Positions 19,978 through 28,851 of a stretch of DNA of 64,000 nt are shown here, one piece after another. The DNA is from Bedellia somnulentella. Taxonomy: Eukaryota > Arthropoda > Insecta > Lepidoptera > Bedelliidae. The DNA lies in assembly GCA_963576735.1 (NCBI GenBank), contig OY755175.1:1442401-1506400 (forward strand). Reading direction: 5' to 3'. The first letter of the stretch is position 1. Each line of letters begins with the position of its first letter. The position numbers and the translations under genes are program-made. A model generated the notes under the pieces. It did no database searches and was not told where the DNA came from. It saw only the letters and a program-made list of their open reading frames with translations.

Positions 19978-20343
19978 AGGATCCACAACACATTCGTTCC
20001 TCAGGTGTTAAAGAAAATAGCATGCCATCATTACGTGGAAAGCTAATGTTTGAAAAATTCGACAAAGTTTTTACATTAACCCAAAAATAATCATATGGCT
20101 GTATACAGCTGTAATACGACCAATACTCTGCTATGTCGCTGTTGCCTGGTGGCAACGCACAGAGCTAAGCACAGTGCAAAGCAAACTACAAAGCTTTCAA
20201 AGACTGGTGTGCCCCCACCGCCGCCCTTGAAATAATGCTAAATTTAACACCACTACACCTAATTTAAATCTTTTTGTTCATGAAAACCTCATGTGGGGAT
20301 TATTACTAATAAATAAAGAATAAATAAAAAAAAGAAAAATTTC

Positions 20344-20414
20344 GACACAGGCGGGGATCGAACCCGCGACCTCGGATAAACGCCCCGACGCTCTGCCAAC
20401 TGAGCTACCGTGTC
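20344..20414 (-). tRNA. tRNA-like cloverleaf in retroposon B (minus)
   Basis: 71 nt: acceptor GACACGG/CTGTGTC, D arm GCTC/GAGC, anticodon stem TCGGG/TCCGA with 7-nt loop GCGTTTA, T arm GCGGG/CCCGC. Position 33 is C rather than U, which argues against a functional tRNA (the formal anticodon would be GTT). Confidence 0.6.
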
Positions 20415-20537
20415 AATTGGCTGCCAGTGCCAATTTCGAATTTCAAATTAGTAATAATTCGGAGGTAGGAAACGCAAACACTACTTAAACGTGTAAAAGA
20501 AATAAAGGATAGAAGAATTTCGCACTGGCAGCCAATT

Positions 20538-20608
20538 GACACGGTAGCTCAGTTGGCAGAGCGTCGGGGCGTTTACCCGAGGTCGCGGGTTCGATCCCCG
20601 CCTGTGTC
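20538..20608 (+). tRNA. tRNA-like cloverleaf in retroposon B (plus)
   Basis: 71 nt, all stems paired including TCGGG/CCCGA. A box TAGCTCAGTTGG and B box GGTTCGATCCC are intact. The loop GCGTTTA again lacks U33. Confidence 0.6.
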
Positions 20609-20676
20609 GAAATTTTTCTTTCCTTTATTTATTACCACTACACCTGTTTATCAAGCAAGAAGCTGCTGCCTCAGCT

Positions 20677-21685
20677 GTGAGACTAAATGCAAACAAGCTA
20701 TGGAAAACAAAGAAAGTACCTCACGCCGAAATTCTTAGCAGGATGGTGAATGAGGCACCAAGAATATCGGCCGTGAACGACAGGATTCCCAAACTATTTC
20801 TCTTCGACAAGAAATACAAAATACAACTGTCGGAAATTCCGAACGAGGGCCTGAATGAGAGAGAAGTGAGGATATTCACAGACGGCTCAAAAACTAAATC
20901 TGGTACAGGAGCGGGCGTATTCTCCGAAGACCTGCAGATAAAAATAGCTAAACCAATGGGTACCTGGAATTCGATATTTCAGGCCGAATGCCTTGCAATC
21001 ATACTCGCCGCCCAAGCAGTGTTAGCGAGGAAAATCAGAGAATTTCCAATTCGCATTCTCTCGGACAGCAAATCAGTCCTGCAAGCCCTAATGAGCCACG
21101 AGTGCAAATCAGGGCTCATATATGAATGTCACAAAGCCCTAACGGCGATAGGGCAAATCAATGATACTACCATTCAATGGATAAAAGGACACAGCGGATC
21201 ACGCGGCAATGATGCAGCAGACGAATTGGCCAGAAGAGGATCGGATACCCCGTTCACAGGTCCAGAACCATGTCTGCCTCTACCTAACGATCAGTTGAAA
21301 ACAATAGTCCGTAAGGCTATACAAGGTAAGTGGGATGCATGCTGGTCCTCGGAGAACGGCTGTAAACAAGCCAAAACCCAGGATCAACAAGCAACTTACT
21401 AACAAACTATTTAAACTTAACAAAAAACAAATTAGCTGGATTACAGCTACCCTAACGGGGCATGGCCCTTTTAACAAACACTTGTTTACCTTGGGTGTTA
21501 CAGATAGCCCTCTGTGCAGAGCATGCATGGAAAAGGAAGAAACAGCTGCGCACGTGCTCCTCGAGTGTACAGGTGTAGCGGATTACAGGGTAAAACACCT
21601 GGGTGACGCCAGGTCGCTCCCTGAGGTGTTCAAGGACATTGGGGGGGTCCTGAACCTTCTTAGTGAGCTGGGATGGCTAGAGTAG
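20677..21685 (+). pseudogene. LOA LINE RNase H domain and C-terminus, frameshifted
   Basis: The first frame (to 21,402) has VRIFTDGSKTKSGTGAGVF (first catalytic D), FQAECLAIILAAQ (E), RILSDSKSVLQAL (D) and IQWIKGHSGSRGNDAADELA (H and last D), so the RNase H active-site set is complete. After a frameshift near 21,350 the second frame (from 21,335) gives the C-terminal zinc-knuckle-like part: TLTGHGPFNKHLFTLGV, CRACMEKEETAAHVLLEC and a terminal LPEVF..LLSELGWLE. The RT upstream is truncated. Confidence 0.85.
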
Positions 21686-21778
21686 TGCCATTCCCTTGTC
21701 ACGCAAAATAGGCGCTTAGCAGACGCCGACTTGCGGAAAACATACCCGTTCACAATACAATACAATAATTACATTAAC

Positions 21779-22590
21779 AAAAGTTCAAGTCACTCACAAG
21801 TAATGTTCAAGGAAACTCTCCTCAACTTGGCTTCCGGTAATATAACGCAGGCGGACTATGCTTTCTTAGCTTCACGATTCAAGATAAACGTCGAGAACGT
21901 TTCGGACTTCGAGAGTTGTTTGCGATTTATGGCTAAAAAGACGACGTCTCAGTGTACAACAATGATAAACTGCGATCATTAAACACACCAGTTGCAGTCA
22001 TCAAAGCGAAGAACAATAACGCTACTGCAAGTTTAGCATCTGCCGATGAAGCAGAAGGCTTGCAACCAATCGTGCATCTTAGTGCCAACTGTCGGGTAAT
22101 GTTGAATCAAAATCTTTGGACCAGTCAAGGATTATGTAACGGAACGCTGGGAACAGTAGTCGATGTCGTTTACGCACCAAATAGCGATCGCAACCCATCC
22201 AACGAAACACCTGCGTGTGTTCTGGTCAAATTTGACAATTACACTGGTCCGACACTAGGCTCTGGTGCATTTCCAGTCTTACCTTTCTCTGTTGGTTTCA
22301 CCAAAAATGGTACTAGCTGTAACCGAAAGCAATTCCCACTCACAGTTGCGTATGCTATTACCATTCACAAGTCTCAGGGCATAAGTTTGGACCGCGCAGT
22401 GATTGATATTGGTACGTCTGAGTTCGGGTTGGGATTAACTTACGTTGCTTGCTCAAGAGTTCGCTCATATCAAGGGCTTATGCTTGATCCACCATTTCCG
22501 ATTACTCGAATTTTGGCAATCAACAAACATTCAGGATTGATGGTGCGACGTGGAGAAATGGCTCGCCTACAAAATTTATCCGATCCATAA
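21779..22590 (+). pseudogene. Helitron Pif1-like helicase C-terminus
   Basis: Two overlapping frames (21,731-21,982 and 21,952-22,590) together give KETLLNLASGNITQADYAFL, then NTPVAVIKAKN, NCRVMLNQNLWTSQGLCNGT, YAITIHKSQGISLDRAVIDI and GLTYVACSRVRSYQGLML. The last three are Pif1/RecD-type helicase motifs IV-VI of Helitrons, which unwind DNA during rolling-circle transposition. Walker A and B lie in the missing middle. The change of frame near 21,960 is a decay frameshift. Confidence 0.85.
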
Positions 22591-22741
22591 ACGCATATGT
22601 ATATGTTTTTTTCAACAACAAAAATTGTTAACAATTTAAGTTTTCCAAAATCAGGGCTCTAACTCCATTGCTCTGCACCATTCCATACTCAGTTAAAATT
22701 ATTTGAAAGTTATCTTAGTAATAGACTTCAGTGCCTAAAAA

Positions 22742-23152
22742 TTGGAGACAAATTATAGCACGTTTTTAAAAAACCACCCCTTTGGCGTCCCTCAGGGTAG
22801 TATCTTAAGACCCAGCCTATTTTTGATTTATATTAATGAGCTATGTAATCTCCAACTTAATAACGGCACCATAGTTTCATATGCAGATGACACAGCCTTA
22901 CTTTTTTCTGCAAAAACAATAGACGAAGCTTATAAATTCGCTCAATCTGGCTTTGGTATTGTGAATGACTGGCTTTTTAATAATTTTCTGTCCTTGAATA
23001 CTGATAAAACTATGTATATGATTTTCGCAAGGAACACTTCTACACCATTACTCAATAACACCCCGCTTTATGCACATCACCGCACTTGCACTGATAGCGC
23101 ACCATGCCTATGCTCAACTATCTCCAAAGCAATGAACATCAAATATCCATAG
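22742..23152 (+). pseudogene. LINE reverse transcriptase, FGVPQGS to YADD part
   Basis: Contains FGVPQGSILRPSLFLIYINE (normally ..ILGP) and IVSYADDTALLF, the catalytic aspartates of RT, followed by the thumb start WLFNNFLSLNTDKT. The frame is cut by the retroposon at 23,147. The continuation KYLGITLDVTLTF resumes at about 23,608. Confidence 0.85.
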
Positions 23153-23599
23153 CGACGGGGGCGTATACCCGAAGGTCGCGGGTTCGAACCCCGCCAGTGT
23201 CGAAATTTTTCTTTCCTTTAATAACATCTTTTATTTATGAGTAATAATCCCCACATGAGGAATTCATGTCAAAAAACATTAAATTATGTGATAGTTAAGC
23301 GTTTCCAACATTTGCATTCTATCTGAAAAGGTAGACAAGTGGCCGTCCGAATTAGTTAAAATTCGGAGGTAGGAAACGCAAACACTACTTGAACGTGTAA
23401 AAAAGAAACAAAGGATAGAGAAATTTCGCGCTGGATGCCAACTGACACTGTAGCTCAGTTGGCAGAGCGACGGGGGCGTATACCCGAAGGTCGCGGGTTC
23501 GAACCCCGCCAGTGTCGAAATTTTTCTTTCCTTTAATAACATCTTTTATTTATGAGTAATAATCCCCACATGAGGAATTCATGTCAAAAAACATTAAAT
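23147..23599 (+). mobile_element. tRNA-like retroposon, insertion C (12-bp duplication aacatcaaatat)
   Basis: Flanked by aacatcaaatat at 23,135-23,146 and 23,600-23,611. It holds one partial unit that starts inside the tRNA-like sequence (23,150), its tail, then a full head-to-tail second unit with tRNA-like 23,444-23,516, ending acattaaat. So it is a 1.4-mer. Confidence 0.9.
23444..23516 (+). tRNA. tRNA-like cloverleaf in retroposon C
   Basis: 73 nt, acceptor GACACTG/CAGTGTC fully paired, D arm GCTC/GAGC, T arm GCGGG/CCCGC, A and B boxes consensus. The anticodon arm has CGGG/CCCG with an 8-nt loop GGCGTATA. Probably transcribed by pol III but not a decoding tRNA. Confidence 0.6.
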
Positions 23600-23823
23600 A
23601 ACATCAAATATCTTGGAATTACTCTCGACGTTACTTTAACTTTTAAGGTCCATATTAATGCACACTATAATAAATTAGAAGTAGAATTAGAAAACTTATA
23701 GTAATATTTAAAAAGTTGAGACACATATGTGACTACGCTTTAATAAAGCAAATCTATCAAGCGCTTGGTCCATCCTTACTGACTTATTGCATAAAATCTT
23801 GGTGAGGTGCTGGCATAACCACT

Positions 23824-24133
23824 ATGTTAAAACTGGAACGAGCTCAAAGAGCGCTACTTAAAGTAGCTACTGCGCGCCCTTTCTATTTCCCTACTACCGA
23901 ACTATATAAACAATGCAAAGTGCTAACTGTGCGCCAGCTCTTTATTCTATTCACTGTTCTAAAACAGCATGCTAGCTTATACTTCAACCCTGATTCACTA
24001 AACAGGAGGCGAAAGGATATAGTATGTTTGTATACCTATAGTGCAAAATTTTTCATTACAAATAGATTCTTTATATTTTTAGGACCATACTTATATAATA
24101 AAATTAATAGATTACAAGTATTATATAACTTAA
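23824..24133 (+). pseudogene. LINE RT C-terminal part
   Basis: LKLERAQRALLKVATARPFY, then LYKQCKVLTVRQLFILFTV is the usual region after the RT thumb in Jockey/CR1-type ORF2. It is interrupted at 24,134 and continues at 24,997-25,099 (NNFECKKKLQSWLLNLTY..EELLNIIS stop). Confidence 0.75.
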
Positions 24134-24254
24134 TTTAATGTTTTTTGACATGAATTCCTCATGTGGGGATTATTACTCATAAATAAAAACAAACACTACT
24201 TGAACGTGTAAAAAAGAAACAAAGGATAGAGAAATTTCGCGCTGGATGCCAACT

Positions 24255-24327
24255 GACACTGTAGCTCAGTTGGCAGAGCGACGGGGGCGTATACCCGAAG
24301 GTCGCGGGTTCGAACCCCGCCAGTGTC
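24255..24327 (+). tRNA. tRNA-like cloverleaf, unit 1 of the concatemer
   Basis: Identical in structure to 23,444-23,516, with the 8-nt anticodon loop. Confidence 0.6.
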
Positions 24328-24569
24328 GAAATTTTTCTTTCCTTTAATAACATCTTTTATTTATGAGTAATAATCCCCACATGAGGAATTCATGTCAAAA
24401 AACATTAAATTATGTGATAGTTAGGCGTTTCCAACATTTGCATTCTATCTGAAAAGGTAGACAAGTGGCCGTCCGAATTAGTTAAAATTCGGAGGTAGGA
24501 AACGCAAACACTACTTGAACGTGTAAAAAAGAAACAAAGGATAGAGAAATTTCGCGCTGGATGCCAACT

Positions 24570-24642
24570 GACACTGTAGCTCAGTTGGCAGAGCGACGGG
24601 GGCGTATACCCGAAGGTCGCGGGTTCGAACCCCGCCAGTGTC
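24570..24642 (+). tRNA. tRNA-like cloverleaf, unit 2 of the concatemer
   Basis: Same as unit 1, 315 bp downstream. Confidence 0.6.
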
Positions 24643-24884
24643 GAAATTTTTCTTTCCTTTAATAACATCTTTTATTTATGAGTAATAATCCCCACATGAG
24701 GAATTCATGTCAAAAAACATTAAATTATGTGATAGTTAGGCGTTTCCAACATTTGCATTCTATCTGAAAAGGTAGACAAGTGGCCGTCCGAATTAGTTAA
24801 AATTCGGAGGTAGGAAACGCAAACACTACTTGAACGTGTAAAAAAGAAACAAAGGATAGAGAAATTTCGCGCTGGATGCCAACT

Positions 24885-24957
24885 GACACTGTAGCTCAGT
24901 TGGCAGAGCGACGGGGGCGTATACCCGAAGGTCGCGGGTTCGAACCCCGCCAGTGTC
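24885..24957 (+). tRNA. tRNA-like cloverleaf, unit 3 of the concatemer
   Basis: Same as unit 1, 630 bp downstream. Confidence 0.6.
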
Positions 24958-25669
24958 GAAATTTTTCTTTCCTTTAATAACATCTTTTATTTATGAATTA
25001 TATAACTTAAACAACTTTGAATGCAAGAAAAAACTTCAATCGTGGCTATTAAATCTTACATACACGGAATCAGAGGAATTGCTTAATATTATAAGTTAAT
25101 ATAAGATGTTTTTATTTATTTTTTATCATAATAATACAATTAGTTAGATACAATCGATTCTGATAATAATTTATACACTACTTAACAATACCATTATATG
25201 AAAACTGATAGTTTAAGCCTTTTTGTTTATTGTTGCCTGAAATACAGGTAAATTACCTAGCTCAGGAACAGGAAAATGTTATATTTTGTACTTTAAATAA
25301 CTAACTAGGTTAAGACGAATATTATGTACTTTTGAAACTGAATAATTTTTTTTATTGCAGTTTTGTGTAGAATCAATCACGCGTTTAGGTAAACTAACAA
25401 GTATATTCAAAGAATCATAACAAATTGCATAGCAACGCGTGTTGAGATATTTGTTGAATAAATCGTTCAACGATAAGTAATATCTGAGAATCAGGCAATT
25501 GCTCGCTTCGCTCCTTTTATTGGCATCCGACGTTCCCATGCCAATCTAGTAAATTAAAATTAGAACGTTGTAAAGGAGGATGGGCATATTGGTATACTGA
25601 CCAATAGCAATAAGTGGTACATTTTAAAATTAAAATAATACTGTGCATCAATAGTGTGCATCATAATGC

Positions 25670-25908
25670 TGTGTAGTGTCGGCATAGAATAGCACTACCC
25701 CATTTCTTCCGGTGGGTGTACGTAAGAGGCGACTAACGGTATAGGGGCTTTTAAGGGAATTTTGGGCGATACGGTTGGAAACCCATCACCAACAACCTTT
25801 ACTTTGCCATCTTTTCCCCACTCAACTTTCCAAAAGTGGCTGAGGAATTTCTAATTCCTTAGCTCTTGGCTACCCCTTCTAGGGATTTATAGCCGTGAGT
25901 ATATGTAT
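25670..25908 (+). mobile_element. SINE family 1, full-length copy
   Basis: tgtgtagtgtcggcatagaa through to ggatttatagccgtgagtat and atgtat. It is followed after 14 bp by a second copy. Confidence 0.85.
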
Positions 25909-25921
25909 CAATATTTATATG

Positions 25922-26168
25922 CTGTGTAGTGTCGGCTAAGAATAGCACTACCCCATTTCTTCCGGTGGGTGTACGTAAGAGGCGACTAACGGTATTGGGA
26001 CTTTTAAGGGATTTTTGGGTGATGCGTTTGGAGACCCATCACCAACAACCTTTACTTTACCATCTTTTCCCCACACAACTTTCCAAAAGTGGCTGAGGAA
26101 TTTCTAATTCCTTAGCTCTGGCTACCCCTTCTAGGGATTTATAGCTGTGAGTATATGTATGTATGTAT
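25922..26168 (+). mobile_element. SINE family 1, full-length copy inserted at the tail of the previous one
   Basis: Flanked by tatcaatattta before and after (about 25,907 and 26,165), so it has its own target duplication and is an independent insertion rather than a tandem duplication. Confidence 0.85.
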
Positions 26169-26454
26169 CAATATTTACTATTGGGAATTTCCCCAAATCG
26201 TTGTCCGTTCGGAGATATACCGATCCGAATATGAGTATGTTTTGTTTAAAATAATTTCAATAAATGTAAACGAAAAAACGAAACGAAACGAAAAAATAGT
26301 AGTTTGGCCTTAACTATGCAAATTTTAAATGCGGGAGCAAGAGCTAGAATGAGATAGGAGTCAGAAAAGGATAGCGGGAGGAGGGTTGCGTATAGGCATA
26401 GAAATGATTGCTAATTTTAAATCGTAATCATTTGGTGATATTCCTATATTTAAT

Positions 26455-27276
26455 TACTAGTGGATCGTCCCAGCTTCGCACGGGTAGCGTTGTTTTTTTA
26501 AATATCTGAGGTTTCTATCTTCAGTCACTGCTCAAGCATTGTGAAATTCAGCGCAATGTTTTCAATTTATTAAATTTATAGCACTCCCTAAGCAGTGTAG
26601 TTTGGTGATTTTAAATGCGCTTTGATGAACGGTTCCGTATTTCCGTTTAATAGCAAATTTTTAAATAAAACGCTATGAAGTATTTATAACAATCTAAAAA
26701 ATAAATCATTATGTGATTTAGGATGCAACTACTCGCGCCATCTAGTATGTTATATGTAAATTAAAAAAGATTTGGTTTTGATCACGGGCGCGATGGCTTA
26801 TTTTATGTATAATTTCGGTGTTTGTCTACCGATTTCTATGATTCTTATTTTATTGAATAGGTAATAATGTTACCTTTTTTAAATTTGGGAAGAGTGAGAC
26901 GTTTACAAACGTAAGAGTAAACAAATATAATCAGAATGATCTGAACTGCTAAGCTATCAGGAATTACACGTGTTGTTGTGAGTCAACCGTAAAAGATAGA
27001 CATAAACTGCTGAGGATTTTTTTTTAGATAATTTTATGAAGAATATTTCCGTCACACATGATTTCTATGTAAGTTTAACCATTGAGGCTGCACATGCGAC
27101 GGAAGCTTAAAAAATGGAGTAACTTCTCCCGTTTTCCCAAAATTACCCAAAATTCCCCTTTACTACTCTGCTGGAAAGTATACAAAAACCTGCGCAAGTG
27201 TATGAAGAATAATTGTACCAAGTTTCGTTAAAATCCGTCGAGTAGTTTTTGTTCCTATAAGGAACATACAAACCGG

Positions 27277-27308
<32 letters not shown>

Positions 27309-27432
27309 AATTTTACTGATTGCATTTTTGGCATCAGTATCGATCCCTAATCACCACCTGATGGTTATTTTGAAAATATATTTCATGTACAGAATTGACC
27401 TCTCTACAGATTTATTATAAGTATAGATATGA
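26455..27432. mobile_element. Common lepidopteran interspersed element with (CAGA)n
   Basis: It starts near ggatcgtcccagcttcgcac and includes accaagtttcgttaaaatcc, gtcgagtagtttttgttcct, a (caga)n run (27,279-27,305) and tgatttgcattttggcatca-like sequence near the end. This combination is a frequent non-coding repeat of moths and butterflies. No open frame of note. Confidence 0.55.
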
Positions 27433-28851
27433 TTTTCACTGCTACTTTTCACCGTTCATGAAATCATGCACAATACAATACAACATTTCGAATCACATCA
27501 TCAATCTTACTCACTTGCCACCAACAAACTTACACAAACTAACTTCCTTGCAGGAAACATTAGTTAAAGTAACATGTAGTACGTAAAATACCATGATTTT
27601 CAGTATGTAAGACTTAAAGTACTATCAAATTCAAAGTCGTAGAACTTAGTTCAGACCCTTAGAAACATGCAACCTGGTGCATATGCTAATATATAAAATT
27701 ATCTTTCAAGTAATATGTGACTTATCATTATTGCAAGGTGTACCAGGCCTCTTTTATAATACTTACGAATGGTAAGTAACCCCGCCATTATAGTAGATCT
27801 TCTACTATAGTTTGTGCAAAATCTCATCTCATCACACACGACGACATTCTCATTTATTTTGATAAACATAAACATCAAAACAGGCGAACGATTTTGACGG
27901 CAGCTAGTGTGCGACTAAAGTCAGATGAGCCATCTTATGAGCGCGCATAACTTATCTACGTGTTTTTATTAGTACATCTATGGTGGTAATTAATAATATG
28001 TTTATTGTTATGCCCTTCAGTCAGGATGCGTTCAATAATTAAAGTTGTTCGCGTTTAGTTAAGATAAATAAGATTTCTAAAATTATTTTTGTCTTTTTAA
28101 TTTTCAAAAAAAAAGTTTGACTTGGGGCTTAAAATTTATTTGCGTATTGTGATATTTAGGTCAATTAAGAGATGACGAAAGTCATAATTTATATTTTATT
28201 GATGAAATAAAAATTGTAGTTGAACGCATTTTAAAATTGCGGCGATTTGACAGGTCGGTTAGAGCCATTTTTTGCTGCAGAGCTTATTTTTATTTTATTG
28301 TAATTCACTGACCAATTGCTTTTATTAATTAATGATCAGACGCTGGTTTCGTTGCTTCACACGAATAGATAGTTTTATAATAGTTCACAGTGTTACATAA
28401 AAGTGAATTTGAGTAAAGTGTCGTGTCGGAATGGATGATACTATGTCCGACTAGGTACGTCAATGATACAAACTTGATTTTTTTAAACACCGATTTTTAT
28501 CTTATTTTTTATGATACCATCAGCAAACTGGTGGTTTTATTTATCCACTAGATACTTTAGGTAATAGCTACGGCTGCAGCATTTACTTATTATGTAAAAA
28601 CTGAAATTACGAGTGACATGTTTCCAACAGACCACGTATTTAGCTGCGATAGCTGAAAATTTATATGATTGTTTTTATTACATTCATTTCATTCACCAAA
28701 TTTTAAAAAGGCTTTTAAATTATTATGTTTAATTTTGTTGGTTGTGGAGTTTTCAAAGAAGTTATTTTTTACTTATTCCACAGAGTCTTCACTGTTCTTG
28801 CATTTATACAAAGTAGTTTGATATAGTGTATATATGGATATTGACTAGCGA
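27433..28851 (+). promoter_or_regulatory. Presumed promoter and 5' UTR region of the PABIR-like gene
   Basis: No repeats or other genes were recognised here. A possible non-coding first exon ends near 28,455 (ccgactag, then gtacgtca as donor). The coding exon could then begin after ttgactag at 28,848. An in-frame TAG at 28,846-28,848 precedes the start codon. Core promoter elements could not be fixed. Confidence 0.3.

Larger units (their letters stand above)
20262..20633. mobile_element. tRNA-like retroposon, insertion B (12-bp duplication accactacacct)
   Basis: Flanked by accactacacct (20,250-20,261; 20,634-20,645) inside the LOA copy. It is an inverted arrangement: tail and tRNA-like sequence on the minus strand (20,344-20,414), a junction near 20,440, then body and tRNA-like sequence on the plus strand (20,538-20,608), ending ctttcctttatttatt. 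Confidence 0.9.
20081..21768 (+). mobile_element. LOA-type LINE copy 2, 5'-truncated (10-bp duplication ttacattaac)
   Basis: Inserted into the Helitron. ttacattaac stands at 20,071-20,080 and 21,769-21,778, and the 3' end has an A-rich acaatacaatacaat tail. It holds the end of the RT (YTAVIRPILCYVAVAWWQRT), the RNase H domain and the C-terminus. It matches the larger LOA element at 30.8-39.7 kb domain for domain. It is itself interrupted at 20,262-20,633. Confidence 0.85.
18130..22590 (+). mobile_element. Helitron, decayed and interrupted by a LOA LINE
   Basis: The Rep part (18,253-19,977) and helicase end (21,779-22,590) are separated by a LOA insertion (20,081-21,768). The Rep-helicase linker and the N-terminal helicase motifs are largely missing, since only about 100 bp of degraded frame lies between the Rep stop and the LOA insertion. 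The 3' CTRR end with hairpin was not located after 22,590. Confidence 0.85.
24134..24996 (+). mobile_element. tRNA-like retroposon, insertion D: concatemer with exact 315-bp period (14-bp duplication)
   Basis: Flanked by attatataacttaa (24,120-24,133; 24,997-25,010). It starts with about 55 bp of inverted tail (ttttttgacatgaattcctc), jumps to body sequence, then carries three tRNA-like sequences at 24,255, 24,570 and 24,885, exactly 315 bp apart and nearly identical. It ends within the tail (catcttttatttatg). A 5' inversion of this kind is typical of twin priming during target-primed reverse transcription. Confidence 0.9.
22683..25131 (+). mobile_element. LINE fragment (Jockey/CR1-type RT), interrupted twice by the tRNA-like retroposon
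   Basis: Coding pieces: 22,683-23,146, 23,600-24,133 and 24,997-25,099. After removal of the two insertions and one copy of each target duplication, the pieces follow on from each other. 5'-truncated at about 22,683. The 3' part after the stop near 25,099 is short and AT-rich. Confidence 0.8.

Noticed and set aside
14073..24957. The cloverleaf sequences as functional tRNA genes
   Set aside because: Stems and pol III boxes are good, but the anticodon loop has 8 nt or lacks U33, and every copy lies inside a mobile insertion with target duplications. They are listed as tRNA-like only.
23279..24983. Three identical 87-codon minus-strand frames (MLLKERKISTLAGFEPATF..)
   Set aside because: They read through the tRNA-like retroposon unit antisense. 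The GFEPATF peptide is a familiar false ORF from tRNA T arms.
23147..24996. CRISPR-like or satellite array
   Set aside because: The repeats are 315-bp units bounded by target-site duplications, with no short repeats separated by unique spacers.
23147..24996. Hammerhead ribozyme in the retroposon unit
   Set aside because: I looked for the CTGANGA...GAAA core that would mark a retrozyme and did not find it by eye on the plus strand of the unit. A covariance search was not possible.
25279..25539. 86-codon minus-strand frame as a gene
   Set aside because: No domain, no splice context and no second copy. It lies in the 3' flank of a LINE fragment.
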